Part shown: positions 36,327 through 45,696 of the stretch, in pieces | Numbering within the stretch: position 1 is the first letter of the stretch | How the letters are laid out: each line of letters opens with the position of its first letter | DNA from: a bacterium | Lineage (GTDB): Bacteria; Electryoneota; JAOADG01 | Reading direction: 5' to 3' | DNA: 64,000 bases | NCBI GenBank assembly: GCA_026417415.1 | Contig: JAOADG010000008.1 | Span: forward strand, 62,001 to 126,000 | Program-made: the position numbers and the translations under genes | The notes under the pieces: model-generated | What the model was told of the DNA's origin: nothing | The model's input: the letters and a program-made list of their open reading frames with translations, nothing else | Database searches by the model: none

Positions 36327-38501
36327 ATGGCGAAAAAAAGACGCTCCAAATTTTTTGGTTTGTTAACGGTTTTGGTAACCTTTTTCATAGCACTTATCGT
36401 TTCAAACATTAGTGCGATTATACCGGCATTTCATTTATTGGATGTTCTGGAGAAAAAATCTTATGATTTTCGATTTAAATGGCGTGGAAAAGTAAAAACC
36501 GAAGATATTCCTATCGTTATTGTAGCCGCTGATGATCATAGTGAAATTGCACTCAACAAACGGTTTCCCTATTCAAGAGATTTATGGGCTAAAGTGATTG
36601 ACCATCTCAACGCTGCTGGTGCTAAATGGATAGTATTTGATATTCAGTTTGCTACTCCAGGAGATAGCTTAGAAGATACAGAATTGGCCAATGCGATTAA
36701 GCGTGCAAAAAATGTGTTACTCGCGGGCGAATTAATCTATGAGAATCAAACCGTATTTCAAGAAACTACAATTTTGGAAGCACCCCCGGAGCAAAGATTT
36801 TTAGAAACAGGAGCACCCTGGTCAATTGTCAATTTACAAGAAGATATGGATAAAGTCGTGCGTGCTTACCCGGCTTATGTACCAGCGGCTAATGGAAAAA
36901 TTTACTTACCACTTGCAGTACGTGCTGCTACATTGTATAAAAAGATAGAGGCGACACCTGATCAGATTTTTATTAAAAATGAAAAATTTCAAATTGGAAA
37001 TTTTGAAATTTATACTAAAAATGATAATCAATTTTTTATTAACTACTTTGGACCGACACGATCGTTTCCCATTTACAGTGTAGCACAAGTATTGGATGTT
37101 GCAGAGTTTGATTTAGTTGAAGGTGAAGATTCGGACTGGATGGAATTATTTCTCACACCACCAGAAACACTGGACTCTTCGCTATCCGCACTTGTAAAAG
37201 AAAATCCATTTCGGGATAAAATCGTTTTAATCGGAAACACGATGCCCGCCTTTCACGATATAAAGGCAACACCCTTTGATGGTTATGAAGAAAATTTGCC
37301 TTTAATGTCAGGAGTGGAAGTCCATGCACATGCGTTAGGAACTTTGCTAAAAGGAGAATATTTACGATATCCAGTTTGGTGGATTGAGTTAGTCGCTTGG
37401 TTTATGTTGGCATTATTGGTATGGTGGTTCACCGAAAATTACCATATCTGGATTTCATCACTTGTTTTGTTCGTTACGGGTTTAGTGATTGTAGCTGCAA
37501 CAACAATGCTATTTGTACAATTTAGATATGTTTTTTCAATGATCACACCAATGGTAGTTGTTGGAAGCAGTTTTACATCTTCAACCGTATTAAGAATACT
37601 TCGTGAACAAAAAGAAAAAGCTGAAATTAAAAGTATGTTTGGTCGCTATGTTCCTAAAAAGGTCGTCGGTGAGCTTATAGCAAATCCTCAACTGTTGAGA
37701 TTAGGCGGAGAAAAATGCAATCTTACCATTCTTTTTTCTGATATTGCCGGATTTACAAGCATCAGTGAAAAATTGTCACCTGAAGAATTGGTTAGTTTGC
37801 TGAATGAATATTTAACTGCGATGACCCGAATTATTTTAGAAGAGGATGGTATTATTGATAAATATGAAGGTGATCTGATCATGGCAGAGTTTGGTGCGCC
37901 GGTCCATTACAAAGATCACGCCATTCGTGCATGTCGTGCTGCAATTAAAATGCAAGAAAAACTTGCAACGATGAGAAAAGAATGGGCAACCACAAACAAA
38001 CCCATTTTATATTCAAGAGTTGGAATTAACACAGGTGATGTCATTGTTGGAAATATGGGTTCTGAAGATGTGTTTGATTATACGGTTATGGGAGATGCAG
38101 TCAATCTTGCATCTCGACTGGAAAGTGTGAATAAACTTTACAAAACCAACATTCTATGTAGCGGTCAAACAGTTCAGCAGTTAGACACACAATTTCATCT
38201 AAGATTTTTAGATCGGGTACGTGTTGTAGGAAAAACACAATACGTCGAGATTTATGAAGTCATTGGTCTCTCAAATGTACCATTGCCTGAAAGCAAAAAG
38301 AAAGCAATTGAATTTTTTGCAAAAGGACGAATCCATTATGAAAAGTTTGAATATGATGCTGCAAGAATGATGTTTATGCAAGCATTGGCATCCGACCCAG
38401 AAGATGGACCTTCAAAAGTTTTTCTTAAACGTTGCCAAGAATATCTCTTAACACCTCCACCAAAAGATTGGGATGGTGTGTATGTGATTACTGAAAAATG
38501 A
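36327..38501 (+). CDS. CHASE2-domain adenylate/guanylate cyclase
   Basis: A 724-residue membrane receptor. An N-terminal membrane anchor (about 9-35) precedes an extracytoplasmic CHASE2 sensor (about 40-345, with DFRFKWRGK, DIPIVIVAADDHSE and VFDIQFATPGDS). Three membrane helices follow at about 350-420. A class III cyclase domain lies at about 460-640: FSDIAGFTSIS with the metal Asp, IIDKYEGDLIMAEFGAP with the substrate-specifying Lys region, and YTVMGDAVNLASRLE. The Lys/Asp pattern favours cAMP over cGMP. A TPR-like tail ends the protein. It overlaps lpxL by 4 bases. The upstream FecR and barrel genes probably belong to the same sensory circuit. Confidence 0.9.
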   Translation: MAKKRRSKFFGLLTVLVTFFIALIVSNISAIIPAFHLLDVLEKKSYDFRFKWRGKVKTEDIPIVIVAADDHSEIALNKRFPYSRDLWAKVIDHLNAAGAKWIVFDIQFATPGDSLEDTELANAIKRAKNVLLAGELIYENQTVFQETTILEAPPEQRFLETGAPWSIVNLQEDMDKVVRAYPAYVPAANGKIYLPLAVRAATLYKKIEATPDQIFIKNEKFQIGNFEIYTKNDNQFFINYFGPTRSFPIYSVAQVLDVAEFDLVEGEDSDWMELFLTPPETLDSSLSALVKENPFRDKIVLIGNTMPAFHDIKATPFDGYEENLPLMSGVEVHAHALGTLLKGEYLRYPVWWIELVAWFMLALLVWWFTENYHIWISSLVLFVTGLVIVAATTMLFVQFRYVFSMITPMVVVGSSFTSSTVLRILREQKEKAEIKSMFGRYVPKKVVGELIANPQLLRLGGEKCNLTILFSDIAGFTSISEKLSPEELVSLLNEYLTAMTRIILEEDGIIDKYEGDLIMAEFGAPVHYKDHAIRACRAAIKMQEKLATMRKEWATTNKPILYSRVGINTGDVIVGNMGSEDVFDYTVMGDAVNLASRLESVNKLYKTNILCSGQTVQQLDTQFHLRFLDRVRVVGKTQYVEIYEVIGLSNVPLPESKKKAIEFFAKGRIHYEKFEYDAARMMFMQALASDPEDGPSKVFLKRCQEYLLTPPPKDWDGVYVITEK

Positions 38502-39418
38502 TTCGATTGTTGCGTCAAAAAGTAGAGTATTTGATTATTCGTATTTTGGAATGGTTGCTTCGTATAGTTCCACTTTCTTTCGCAAGATTAATCGGTTCTG
38601 GATTAGGTAGCACACTTAACGTATTTAGAATTCGAAAACAAGTGATGTTAGAAAACCTAAGAAATGCTTATCCAGAGCTTTCTGAACGTGAAATTGAAAA
38701 GATAGCAAATGGAGTTTACAGATCATTTGGAATGACGTTTGCTGAATTTGCAAGATTACCTCTTTTTACAAAAGAAAATTTGGATCAATATGTAACTTTT
38801 CATCATTGGGAAGTAATGGAACAAGCCATTGCTGAAGGTAAAGGAGTGGTCGCAATTGCTGGTCATTTAGGAAATTGGGAATGGATGGGTGCGGCTACTG
38901 CATTGCGCGGTGCGCCGATGGCTTACATTGTAACAACACAAAACAATCCATACATTGAAAAGCGGATGGATGAACTCCGCGAAAGTTGTGGTGTGGAAAT
39001 CATCAAACGAAAAGACGCTGCGAAAGGGGTTCTACGAGCATTAAGAAACGGTAAAGTTGTAGCAATATTAATTGATCAAGATGCACATCAAGAGGGGGTA
39101 TTTGTTCCGTTTTTTAATCGTTTGGCATCAGCACCTAAAGGAGCAATGGTGTTTGCGTTACGTACCGGTTCACCTGTAATCTATGCTGAGGGTGTGAGAA
39201 AAGGAAATCATTTTTCAATTACATTTGAACGTATATCTTTGGACGGGCTGCCAACCGAATTAGATGATGCAATCAAAGAAGGAATGGAACGTTGTACCAA
39301 ACGGTTAGAAGAATCCATTCGTTTATATCCAGAACAATGGTTGTGGTTACATCGGAGATGGAAAACCAAACCTCCAAAATTAATTGAGGAAAATGGAAGA
39401 GTTAACCATAGAAATTAG
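38498..39418 (+). CDS. lpxL: LpxL/HtrB-family lysophospholipid acyltransferase
   Basis: A 306-residue inner-membrane-associated acyltransferase that adds a secondary acyl chain to lipid A in related bacteria. The catalytic motif H-x4-E is in IAGHLGNWEW. Further family segments are LIDQDAHQEGVFVPFFN, KGAMVFALRTGSPVI, and YPEQWLWLHRRWKT near the end. The N-terminal hydrophobic helix (LRIVPLSFARLIGSGLG) anchors it. Start ATG overlaps the cyclase stop (ATGA). Its presence points to an LPS-bearing outer membrane. Confidence 0.9.
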   Translation: MIRLLRQKVEYLIIRILEWLLRIVPLSFARLIGSGLGSTLNVFRIRKQVMLENLRNAYPELSEREIEKIANGVYRSFGMTFAEFARLPLFTKENLDQYVTFHHWEVMEQAIAEGKGVVAIAGHLGNWEWMGAATALRGAPMAYIVTTQNNPYIEKRMDELRESCGVEIIKRKDAAKGVLRALRNGKVVAILIDQDAHQEGVFVPFFNRLASAPKGAMVFALRTGSPVIYAEGVRKGNHFSITFERISLDGLPTELDDAIKEGMERCTKRLEESIRLYPEQWLWLHRRWKTKPPKLIEENGRVNHRN

Positions 39419-40496
39419 AGAACATATTTTATCAATTAGTGCTCGAATTGAAGAGTTGAATCAATTGTTGGTTCAACCAGAAATCCTTTCTGATTCAAAA
39501 AAACTTAAAGAATATTCAAAAGAAAGGGTCCGACTACAGCCCATCGTAGAAAAATATTTTCAAATCGTTGAACTTGAAAAACAGTTGAATGATGCAATCC
39601 AACTTTTTACTGAAGAAAATGACCCAGAGTTAAAGGATTTAGCATTGCAAGAACAAGAAAGGATTAGGAATGAATTAAAACGTCTTTGGGATGAATTAAA
39701 ACCCTTGTTAGCACCACCGGATATGGATGATGATAGAGATGCCATTTTAGAAATACGTGCTGGTACTGGTGGTGAAGAAGCTGCACTCTTTGCTGCAGAT
39801 TTGCTTAGAATGTATCAGAGATACTGTGAAAGAAAAAGATTCAAATGGGAACCATTATCCATTTCAGAAAGTGGAGTAGGCGGAATAAAAGAAGCGATTG
39901 TTGCTATTTCAGGTGAATCAGTATATGGTACACTAAAATACGAATCAGGTGTTCATCGTGTTCAACGTGTTCCCATAACAGAGGCCTCTGGTCGGATTCA
40001 TACTTCTGCTGCTAGTGTAGCGGTACTTCCTCAAGCTGAAGAAATTGATATTGTAATAGACGAAAAAGATTTAAGAATTGATACCTATCGATCAAGTGGT
40101 GCAGGTGGTCAACATGTGAATATGACCGATTCGGCAGTGCGAATTACACACATTCCTACAGACATTGTTGTTACTTGTAGTGATGAACGTTCACAAATCA
40201 AGAATCGTGCAAGGGCGATGCAGATATTGAGAACCAAACTGTATGATCGTGCCTTACAAGAAAAACATGCCAAAACAGCCGCTGCTAGAAAAGAAATGGT
40301 CTCTACAGGTGATCGTTCAGCCAAAATCCGTACCTATAATTTTCCTCAAAATCGAATTACTGATCATCGTATAAATCTTACAGTTTACAACCTAAGTGAC
40401 TTTTTGGATGGTGACTTGGATGAAATGATTGCTGCTTTGTCCCTTGCAGATCGTTCTGAACGGTTAGCTCAAGTTGTAAAAGCCACAAATTCGTGA
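39393..40496 (+). CDS. prfA: Peptide chain release factor 1
   Basis: RF1 recognises UAA and UAG stops and triggers peptide release. The 367 residues include the codon-reading PxT motif as PIT in VQRVPITEASGRIHTSA (RF2 would have SPF) and the GGQ motif (Gly238-Gly239-Gln240) in SGAGGQHVNMTDSAV. ATG 39393 follows GAGGA; the TTG at 39384 is less likely. It overlaps lpxL by 26 bases and prmC by 4. Confidence 0.97.
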   Translation: MEELTIEIREHILSISARIEELNQLLVQPEILSDSKKLKEYSKERVRLQPIVEKYFQIVELEKQLNDAIQLFTEENDPELKDLALQEQERIRNELKRLWDELKPLLAPPDMDDDRDAILEIRAGTGGEEAALFAADLLRMYQRYCERKRFKWEPLSISESGVGGIKEAIVAISGESVYGTLKYESGVHRVQRVPITEASGRIHTSAASVAVLPQAEEIDIVIDEKDLRIDTYRSSGAGGQHVNMTDSAVRITHIPTDIVVTCSDERSQIKNRARAMQILRTKLYDRALQEKHAKTAAARKEMVSTGDRSAKIRTYNFPQNRITDHRINLTVYNLSDFLDGDLDEMIAALSLADRSERLAQVVKATNS

Positions 40497-41368
40497 AAAC
40501 AGTTAAAGAATTCTTAGAAGTTTCCACCGATTACCTTGCTAAAAAATTGGAGATACCCAAAACATCTGCCAGAAAAGAAATTGAACTATTGCTGGCAGCA
40601 ATTCTTCAATGCAATCGGCTACAGGTCTATTTGAGATTTGATCAACCACTTAAAAGGGATGAAATCGAACAATTCCGAACAATGTTACAACGTAGGGCTT
40701 CACATGAACCAATACAATGGATTATTGGGTCTATAGAATTTTGTGGAAACCGATTTAACATTCCAAGAAATGTTTTTATTCCTCGTCCAGAAACTGAAGA
40801 GTGGGTGGATTGGTTAATTCAATTACCTATCCAATTATTCCCTAATCAAATTCCACCTAAAAGAATTTTAGAGATTGGAGTTGGGTCAGGAGTGATTATA
40901 TGTTCTTTACTGAGAAAATGGAAAGAAGCATTTGGAATTGGAATTGATATATCTGAAGTTGCTATTCAAACTACTTTAGAAAATGCAACAGAATTGAATG
41001 TAGGCGACAGAATTCAATTGTTTCAGATTAAAGCAGGAAGTTTTCAAAGAGCAAACACAGAAAAGCCATTTGACTTAGTTGTTTCAAACCCTCCCTACAT
41101 CCGATTGAATGAATTCAATTCATTATCCAAAGAGGTTTTATTCGAACCTAAAGAAGCACTATTGGGTGGTGAGGATGGTTTAGATGCCTATCGTACCTTT
41201 CAGAAACGGTTGCCTCAATGGGCCGCTAAGGGTAGTGTATATGTATTTGAGATTGGAATCCATCAACAAGAAGGCATTCAAAAAATTTTAGAACCCATTT
41301 CCTCACAAATCTTTTTTAGAAAAGATTTATCTGGAATTCCTCGTGTAGTTTACGGAACAGTCCAATGA
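40493..41368 (+). CDS. prmC: Release factor glutamine methyltransferase PrmC (HemK)
   Basis: It methylates the Gln of the GGQ motif of RF1/RF2. The 291 residues have an N-terminal helical domain (to about 80), then a Rossmann methyltransferase: VFIPRPETEEWVDWL, ILEIGVGSGVIICSLL (SAM binding) and the catalytic NPPY in VVSNPPYIR. The GTG start overlaps the prfA stop as GTGA. The prfA-prmC pairing is classical. Confidence 0.96.
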   Translation: MKTVKEFLEVSTDYLAKKLEIPKTSARKEIELLLAAILQCNRLQVYLRFDQPLKRDEIEQFRTMLQRRASHEPIQWIIGSIEFCGNRFNIPRNVFIPRPETEEWVDWLIQLPIQLFPNQIPPKRILEIGVGSGVIICSLLRKWKEAFGIGIDISEVAIQTTLENATELNVGDRIQLFQIKAGSFQRANTEKPFDLVVSNPPYIRLNEFNSLSKEVLFEPKEALLGGEDGLDAYRTFQKRLPQWAAKGSVYVFEIGIHQQEGIQKILEPISSQIFFRKDLSGIPRVVYGTVQ

Positions 41369-43656
41369 AACTATATCAACAAATAGTGGAACTATTAGAA
41401 AACAACCCACAAGTTCCTTTTAACATTTCTGATCTTATTGAAGAATTGCAACTAAGTGAAAATCAAGCATCAAAACTTGATGAAGTGATCGAACTGCTAA
41501 TTGAAAACAGAAAAGCAATTCGGATTGCTGATCATTACCTCATGAGTTACGATACTCGAAAATGGGTTATCGGTAGGTTAAAGATAAAAGATGCGAATTA
41601 CGGATTTTTGATTCCCGCTGCGAATGAAGTTGAAGATTTTTATGTCCCTTCCTATGCTTTTCACAATGCACATCATGATGATCGTGTTTTAGCACTTATT
41701 CATCAATACAGTTTTGGAAGGATGGAAGCTGAAATCGTTCGTGTGTTGGAAAAATCCAAACGTGCGGTTACAGGGATGTTTATTGGAAGTTCATCCAGCG
41801 GTTTTGTGGTACCAGATAAATTACCGGGTGTTAAAAGAATTCTAATCGCATCAGGTCATACTTTTGATGCAAAAGATAAACAAATGGTGGAAGTAGAACT
41901 TTTTCCCAATCAACAGTTAATGGAAACCATGCGTGGAAAAATTGTTGGTGTATTAGGATATCCCGGAAATTTAGCAACAGAAAGAGCCACTCTACTTCGT
42001 ATGCATGGTTTTCCAATACGTTTTTCAAATTCTGTTGAGCAGTATGTGAATGCGATTAATCCAGAACTTCAAGAAGCAGATGATTTGTATCGTAAAGATT
42101 ACACACATTTGACTACGTGTACCATAGACCCTGTAGATGCAAAAGATTTTGATGATGCGCTTTCTTTAGAACCGGTAGAAGATGGTTGGTTGGCTGCAGT
42201 GCATATTGCGGACGTGAGTCATTATGTACCTGTGGGTACTACATTAGATGAAGAAGCACGTGAACGCGCAACATCGGTCTATTTGCCGCAAGGGGTTTTA
42301 CCAATGTTACCTGAAAGATTATCAGGGGATTTGTGTAGTTTAAGACCAAATGAAAAAAGGCGTGCATTATCCGTTTTTTTTCAGTTTGATCAAAACGGAA
42401 AGTTGATTCAAAAGTGGATTGAAAGAACGTGGATATGTTCAAAATTTCGATTTCATTATGAACAAGTTCAAGCAATCTATGATCTGTACGATGAAAACAA
42501 TGATGAGGATACTTATTGGAAGGAAAACATTCAAGCATATGTGGTAGGTTCATGGGAATACCGTTTGGTTGGGTTAAGATGGTTTGCCAGATTATTTCGT
42601 AAAGAGAGATTGTCCAAAGGGGGTATAGAATTTGAATCAACAGAAGTGGAAATTGATTTAGATAAGGAAGGTAAACCGAAATCAATCAAACCAAAAGAGC
42701 ATTTTGAAAGTCATCATGTCATTGAAGAATGGATGCTATTAGCAAATCGTACCGTGACGGAAAGTTTTCATTCAATAACCAAACGGAAGTACCCTTTTAT
42801 CTATCGTGTACATGAAGAACCAGATGAAGAAAAATTAGAAGAGTTCTTACTTATCGCATCCGATTTAGGGTATCCTTGGACGGGCGGAAATCCTAAAAAT
42901 TCTCGCGATTTTCAACGATATATCCAAAAGTTAAAAACAGTTCCAGAAGCACCGATCTTGATGGATTTAGCAATTCGGAGTATGATGCGAGCACATTATT
43001 CTACGGTAAATGTTGGACATTTTGGTTTAGGATTTGATCATTATACGCATTTTACAAGTCCAATTAGGCGGTATCCTGATTTAATCGTACACCGTTTAGT
43101 GATTCAACACATTCTTGAGAAAAAGAAAATCACAAATCGAAAAGCTTGGACTGATACTTTAAGAAACTTAGCAAAGCATTGTTCAGAAAGAGAAGAAGCT
43201 GCAACCCAAGCAGAAAGAGATGGAATTCGTTGGAAACAAGTAGAGTATTACAGTACTAGGATAGGAAAAGAATTTGATGCGATCATTGTTGCAATCCAAC
43301 CAAGAGGTATGTTTATTGAATTGATTGATACGCTAACAAGTACCTTTTTACCTTGTTCCGATTTATCTTCAGAAGAATTTGCGTTTGATCCAAAAAAGCA
43401 CGTCTTAAAAGGTAGAAAAAGTGGAACAATCTATAAACTCGGTGATCGTATCCGTGTGATGATCCTTAAAGCGGACGAAAAAACGCATAAATTGACGGTC
43501 ACATTGACCGCTAAACTCACACCAATAAAAAATCAGAAAGAAGCTGCTACTCGCACTAAAAAGAAGAAAGAAACTCAATCACTAAAGTTAAAGTCAAAAG
43601 TACGTTCAAAAACTAAGAAAATTACAAGAAAGCGAGATCGTAGAAAACGAAAATAA
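41365..43656 (+). CDS. rnr: Ribonuclease R (RNB-family 3'-5' exoribonuclease)
   Basis: A 763-residue processive exoribonuclease. In order: an N-terminal helical/winged-helix region, cold-shock domains, the RNB catalytic domain starting TIDPVDAKDFDDALSLE with four metal-binding Asp, HYTHFTSPIRRYPDLIVHRL as the family signature, and an S1 domain (about 620-700). A Lys/Arg-rich tail of about 60 residues, like the one that helps E. coli RNase R unwind RNA, ends the protein. ATG overlaps the prmC stop. Confidence 0.95.
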   Translation: MKLYQQIVELLENNPQVPFNISDLIEELQLSENQASKLDEVIELLIENRKAIRIADHYLMSYDTRKWVIGRLKIKDANYGFLIPAANEVEDFYVPSYAFHNAHHDDRVLALIHQYSFGRMEAEIVRVLEKSKRAVTGMFIGSSSSGFVVPDKLPGVKRILIASGHTFDAKDKQMVEVELFPNQQLMETMRGKIVGVLGYPGNLATERATLLRMHGFPIRFSNSVEQYVNAINPELQEADDLYRKDYTHLTTCTIDPVDAKDFDDALSLEPVEDGWLAAVHIADVSHYVPVGTTLDEEARERATSVYLPQGVLPMLPERLSGDLCSLRPNEKRRALSVFFQFDQNGKLIQKWIERTWICSKFRFHYEQVQAIYDLYDENNDEDTYWKENIQAYVVGSWEYRLVGLRWFARLFRKERLSKGGIEFESTEVEIDLDKEGKPKSIKPKEHFESHHVIEEWMLLANRTVTESFHSITKRKYPFIYRVHEEPDEEKLEEFLLIASDLGYPWTGGNPKNSRDFQRYIQKLKTVPEAPILMDLAIRSMMRAHYSTVNVGHFGLGFDHYTHFTSPIRRYPDLIVHRLVIQHILEKKKITNRKAWTDTLRNLAKHCSEREEAATQAERDGIRWKQVEYYSTRIGKEFDAIIVAIQPRGMFIELIDTLTSTFLPCSDLSSEEFAFDPKKHVLKGRKSGTIYKLGDRIRVMILKADEKTHKLTVTLTAKLTPIKNQKEAATRTKKKKETQSLKLKSKVRSKTKKITRKRDRRKRK

Positions 43657-43671
43657 TCAAGGTACAATCAT

Positions 43672-44829
43672 TTGGAAAAACCAACATTTGAATTTATAGT
43701 TAAAAATCAAATTGGCCCTCGTGTAGGAAAAATTCGTACAGCCCACGGAACCATTCAAACACCTTGCTTTTGGCCTGTTGGAACGGTGGGGGCAGTAAAG
43801 CTATTAAAACCATCCGATTTAATACAAACCAAAGCACAAGGAATGTTAGCCAACACCTACCATTTGATGGTCGGTGTAGGTGAAGAAATCGTTCAACAGA
43901 ATCGTGGCTTACACAATTGGAGTGGTTGGAAAAAACCATTATTGACAGACAGTGGTGGTTACCAAGTCATGTCACTGGCACAACAACGAACTCTTTCTGA
44001 AGAAGGTGTAGTATTTCGATCGCATAGAAATGGTGAAAAGTTCATGCTAAGACCTGAGGATTCGATAAGAATTCAACGAAGTATAGGTGCAGATCTATGT
44101 TTTATGTTGGATGTATGTCCATCTTTTGGTGAACCATTAGAAACCGTGAAAGATGCTATGGAAAGAACATCACGTTGGGCAAAACGAAATTATCAAGCGT
44201 TTCAAAGTATAGAGCCAAAATACGGATTTGAACAATCTCTATGGCCGGTTATTCAGGGTGGAACGGATGTTCAATTGAGAAAACAATCCACACAAGAACT
44301 ATTCCAATGGACTACTTTGGGATTTGCGATAGGTGGACTTGCCGTGGGTGAACCAAAAGAACTGATGTGGGAAGCAGTGGTAGCAGTGAATGAAACTTTA
44401 CCAATGGAGGTACCGAAACATTTGTTAGGTGTGGGAACACCAGATGATTTACTAACTGCCATTGGATTAGGGGTAGATTCATTTGATTGTGTTCTTCCTA
44501 CAAGGAATGCGCGGCATGGAGTTGCTTTTACAAGTCATGGCATCGTTCGAGTAAAGAATGAAAGATACAAAGAGGACCATGAACCTTTAGATCCTAATTG
44601 TAATTGTGAATGCTGTCGTACAATTTCAAAATCATTTCTAAGACATTTATATTTTGCATCAGAGCCTACAGCTGCTCATTGGTTAACAATTCATAACGTA
44701 TATTATTATTCAAATTTACTTGAACAGTGTCGGTTTCATATTCAAAGTGGTACATTCGTAAAGTTTTGTGAAACTACTCGTGAACAATGGAACCAACAAC
44801 AAGAATTAACAGATAGGAGTGAACAATGA
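43672..44829 (+). CDS. tgt: tRNA-guanine transglycosylase (Tgt)
   Basis: It exchanges G34 of certain tRNAs for preQ1 in queuosine synthesis. The 385 residues contain LTDSGGYQVMS with the active-site Asp, WPVIQGGTDVQLRKQS, GGLAVGEPKE, FDCVLPTRNARHG, and the zinc site in CNCECCRTIS plus a downstream His. The start is TTG at 43672, with AAGG about 12 bases upstream; homology begins a few residues later. It is followed by yajC, the usual tgt-yajC order. Confidence 0.96.
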   Translation: MEKPTFEFIVKNQIGPRVGKIRTAHGTIQTPCFWPVGTVGAVKLLKPSDLIQTKAQGMLANTYHLMVGVGEEIVQQNRGLHNWSGWKKPLLTDSGGYQVMSLAQQRTLSEEGVVFRSHRNGEKFMLRPEDSIRIQRSIGADLCFMLDVCPSFGEPLETVKDAMERTSRWAKRNYQAFQSIEPKYGFEQSLWPVIQGGTDVQLRKQSTQELFQWTTLGFAIGGLAVGEPKELMWEAVVAVNETLPMEVPKHLLGVGTPDDLLTAIGLGVDSFDCVLPTRNARHGVAFTSHGIVRVKNERYKEDHEPLDPNCNCECCRTISKSFLRHLYFASEPTAAHWLTIHNVYYYSNLLEQCRFHIQSGTFVKFCETTREQWNQQQELTDRSEQ

Positions 44830-45176
44830 ACTACTTATGGTTATTCTTACAAACACAGGGGAATGGGACGCAACCACCACCAAGTGGACCGCTAAATTTA
44901 TTAATCAGTTTCTTTCCCATTATTGCAATTTTTCTCATCATGTACCTTTTTTTAATACGTCCACAATCTAAACGTGCTAAAGAGCACCAAAAACTTCTTG
45001 AATCGATTACCCCTGGAATGGAAGTTGTTACCAGCAGTGGAATACACGGAAGGGTGAAAGGTGTTAAAGGTAGCAACAATGAGATTTTAATTCTTGAAAT
45101 TGCTGATGGGGTGAAAATTGATGTAGATCGTGCTGCGATAAGTCGTGTGAAAACTATGGAAGGAAGGACTTCGTGA
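44826..45176 (+). CDS. yajC: Preprotein translocase subunit YajC
   Basis: A 116-residue accessory subunit of SecDF-YajC. It has an N-terminal extension with a Gln/Pro-rich linker, one transmembrane helix (about 25-45, ISFFPIIAIFLIMYLFLI) ending in RPQSKRAKEHQ, and the conserved cytoplasmic part PGMEVVTSSGIHGRVKGV. ATG overlaps the tgt stop. secD and secF are not in the window. Confidence 0.95.
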   Translation: MNYLWLFLQTQGNGTQPPPSGPLNLLISFFPIIAIFLIMYLFLIRPQSKRAKEHQKLLESITPGMEVVTSSGIHGRVKGVKGSNNEILILEIADGVKIDVDRAAISRVKTMEGRTS

Positions 45177-45688
45177 TTTTAAGAGTATTCAAGTATGGTT
45201 CTGAAGTACTAAGAAAAAAAGCAGAACCAGTAATTCAATTTGATGATGAGTTAAGAAAGTTCATCAAAGACATGAAAGAAACCATGATCCAGTACAATGG
45301 TGCAGGCCTTGCTGCGCCTCAAGTAGGTGTTCTTAAACAGTTGTTTGTGGCAGGAATACCAGAAAATTATGAAGATGAAAATAGCCCAATTCAATGGTAT
45401 GTATTTATAAATCCAAAGATTACTTATTATTCTAAAGAAGTTGAAACCATCAATGAAGGTTGTCTTTCTTTTCCCGATTTATTTTTTCCTGTTACTCGTT
45501 CTTCCCGAGTAACCGTTGAATTCCAAGATGAATTTGGTGTAAAAAATGTGATGGATGCGGAAGGGTTTTTAGCGCGAGTGATTCAGCACGAAACCGATCA
45601 TTTGAATGGTATCCTTTACATTGATAGAATTAGTCCTTTAAAACGTTCACTACTTAAAAATAAATTAAAGCGATTTCAATCAGTTTAA
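45173..45688 (+). CDS. def: Peptide deformylase
   Basis: Removes the formyl group from new proteins. The 171-residue metalloenzyme has all three motifs: GAGLAAPQVG, EGCLSFP and QHETDHLNG (HExxH), which hold the Fe2+ with the Cys of the second. The GTG start overlaps the yajC stop as GTGA. It sits directly before fmt. Confidence 0.97.
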   Translation: MILRVFKYGSEVLRKKAEPVIQFDDELRKFIKDMKETMIQYNGAGLAAPQVGVLKQLFVAGIPENYEDENSPIQWYVFINPKITYYSKEVETINEGCLSFPDLFFPVTRSSRVTVEFQDEFGVKNVMDAEGFLARVIQHETDHLNGILYIDRISPLKRSLLKNKLKRFQSV

Positions 45689-45696
45689 ATTCGTTT

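Noticed and set aside
39393-40496. Release factor 2 (prfB) with programmed frameshift
   Set aside because: The codon-reading motif is PIT, not SPF, and the frame is continuous, so it is RF1.
42239-42685. 148-residue minus-strand frame within rnr
   Set aside because: Antisense shadow of the RNB domain.
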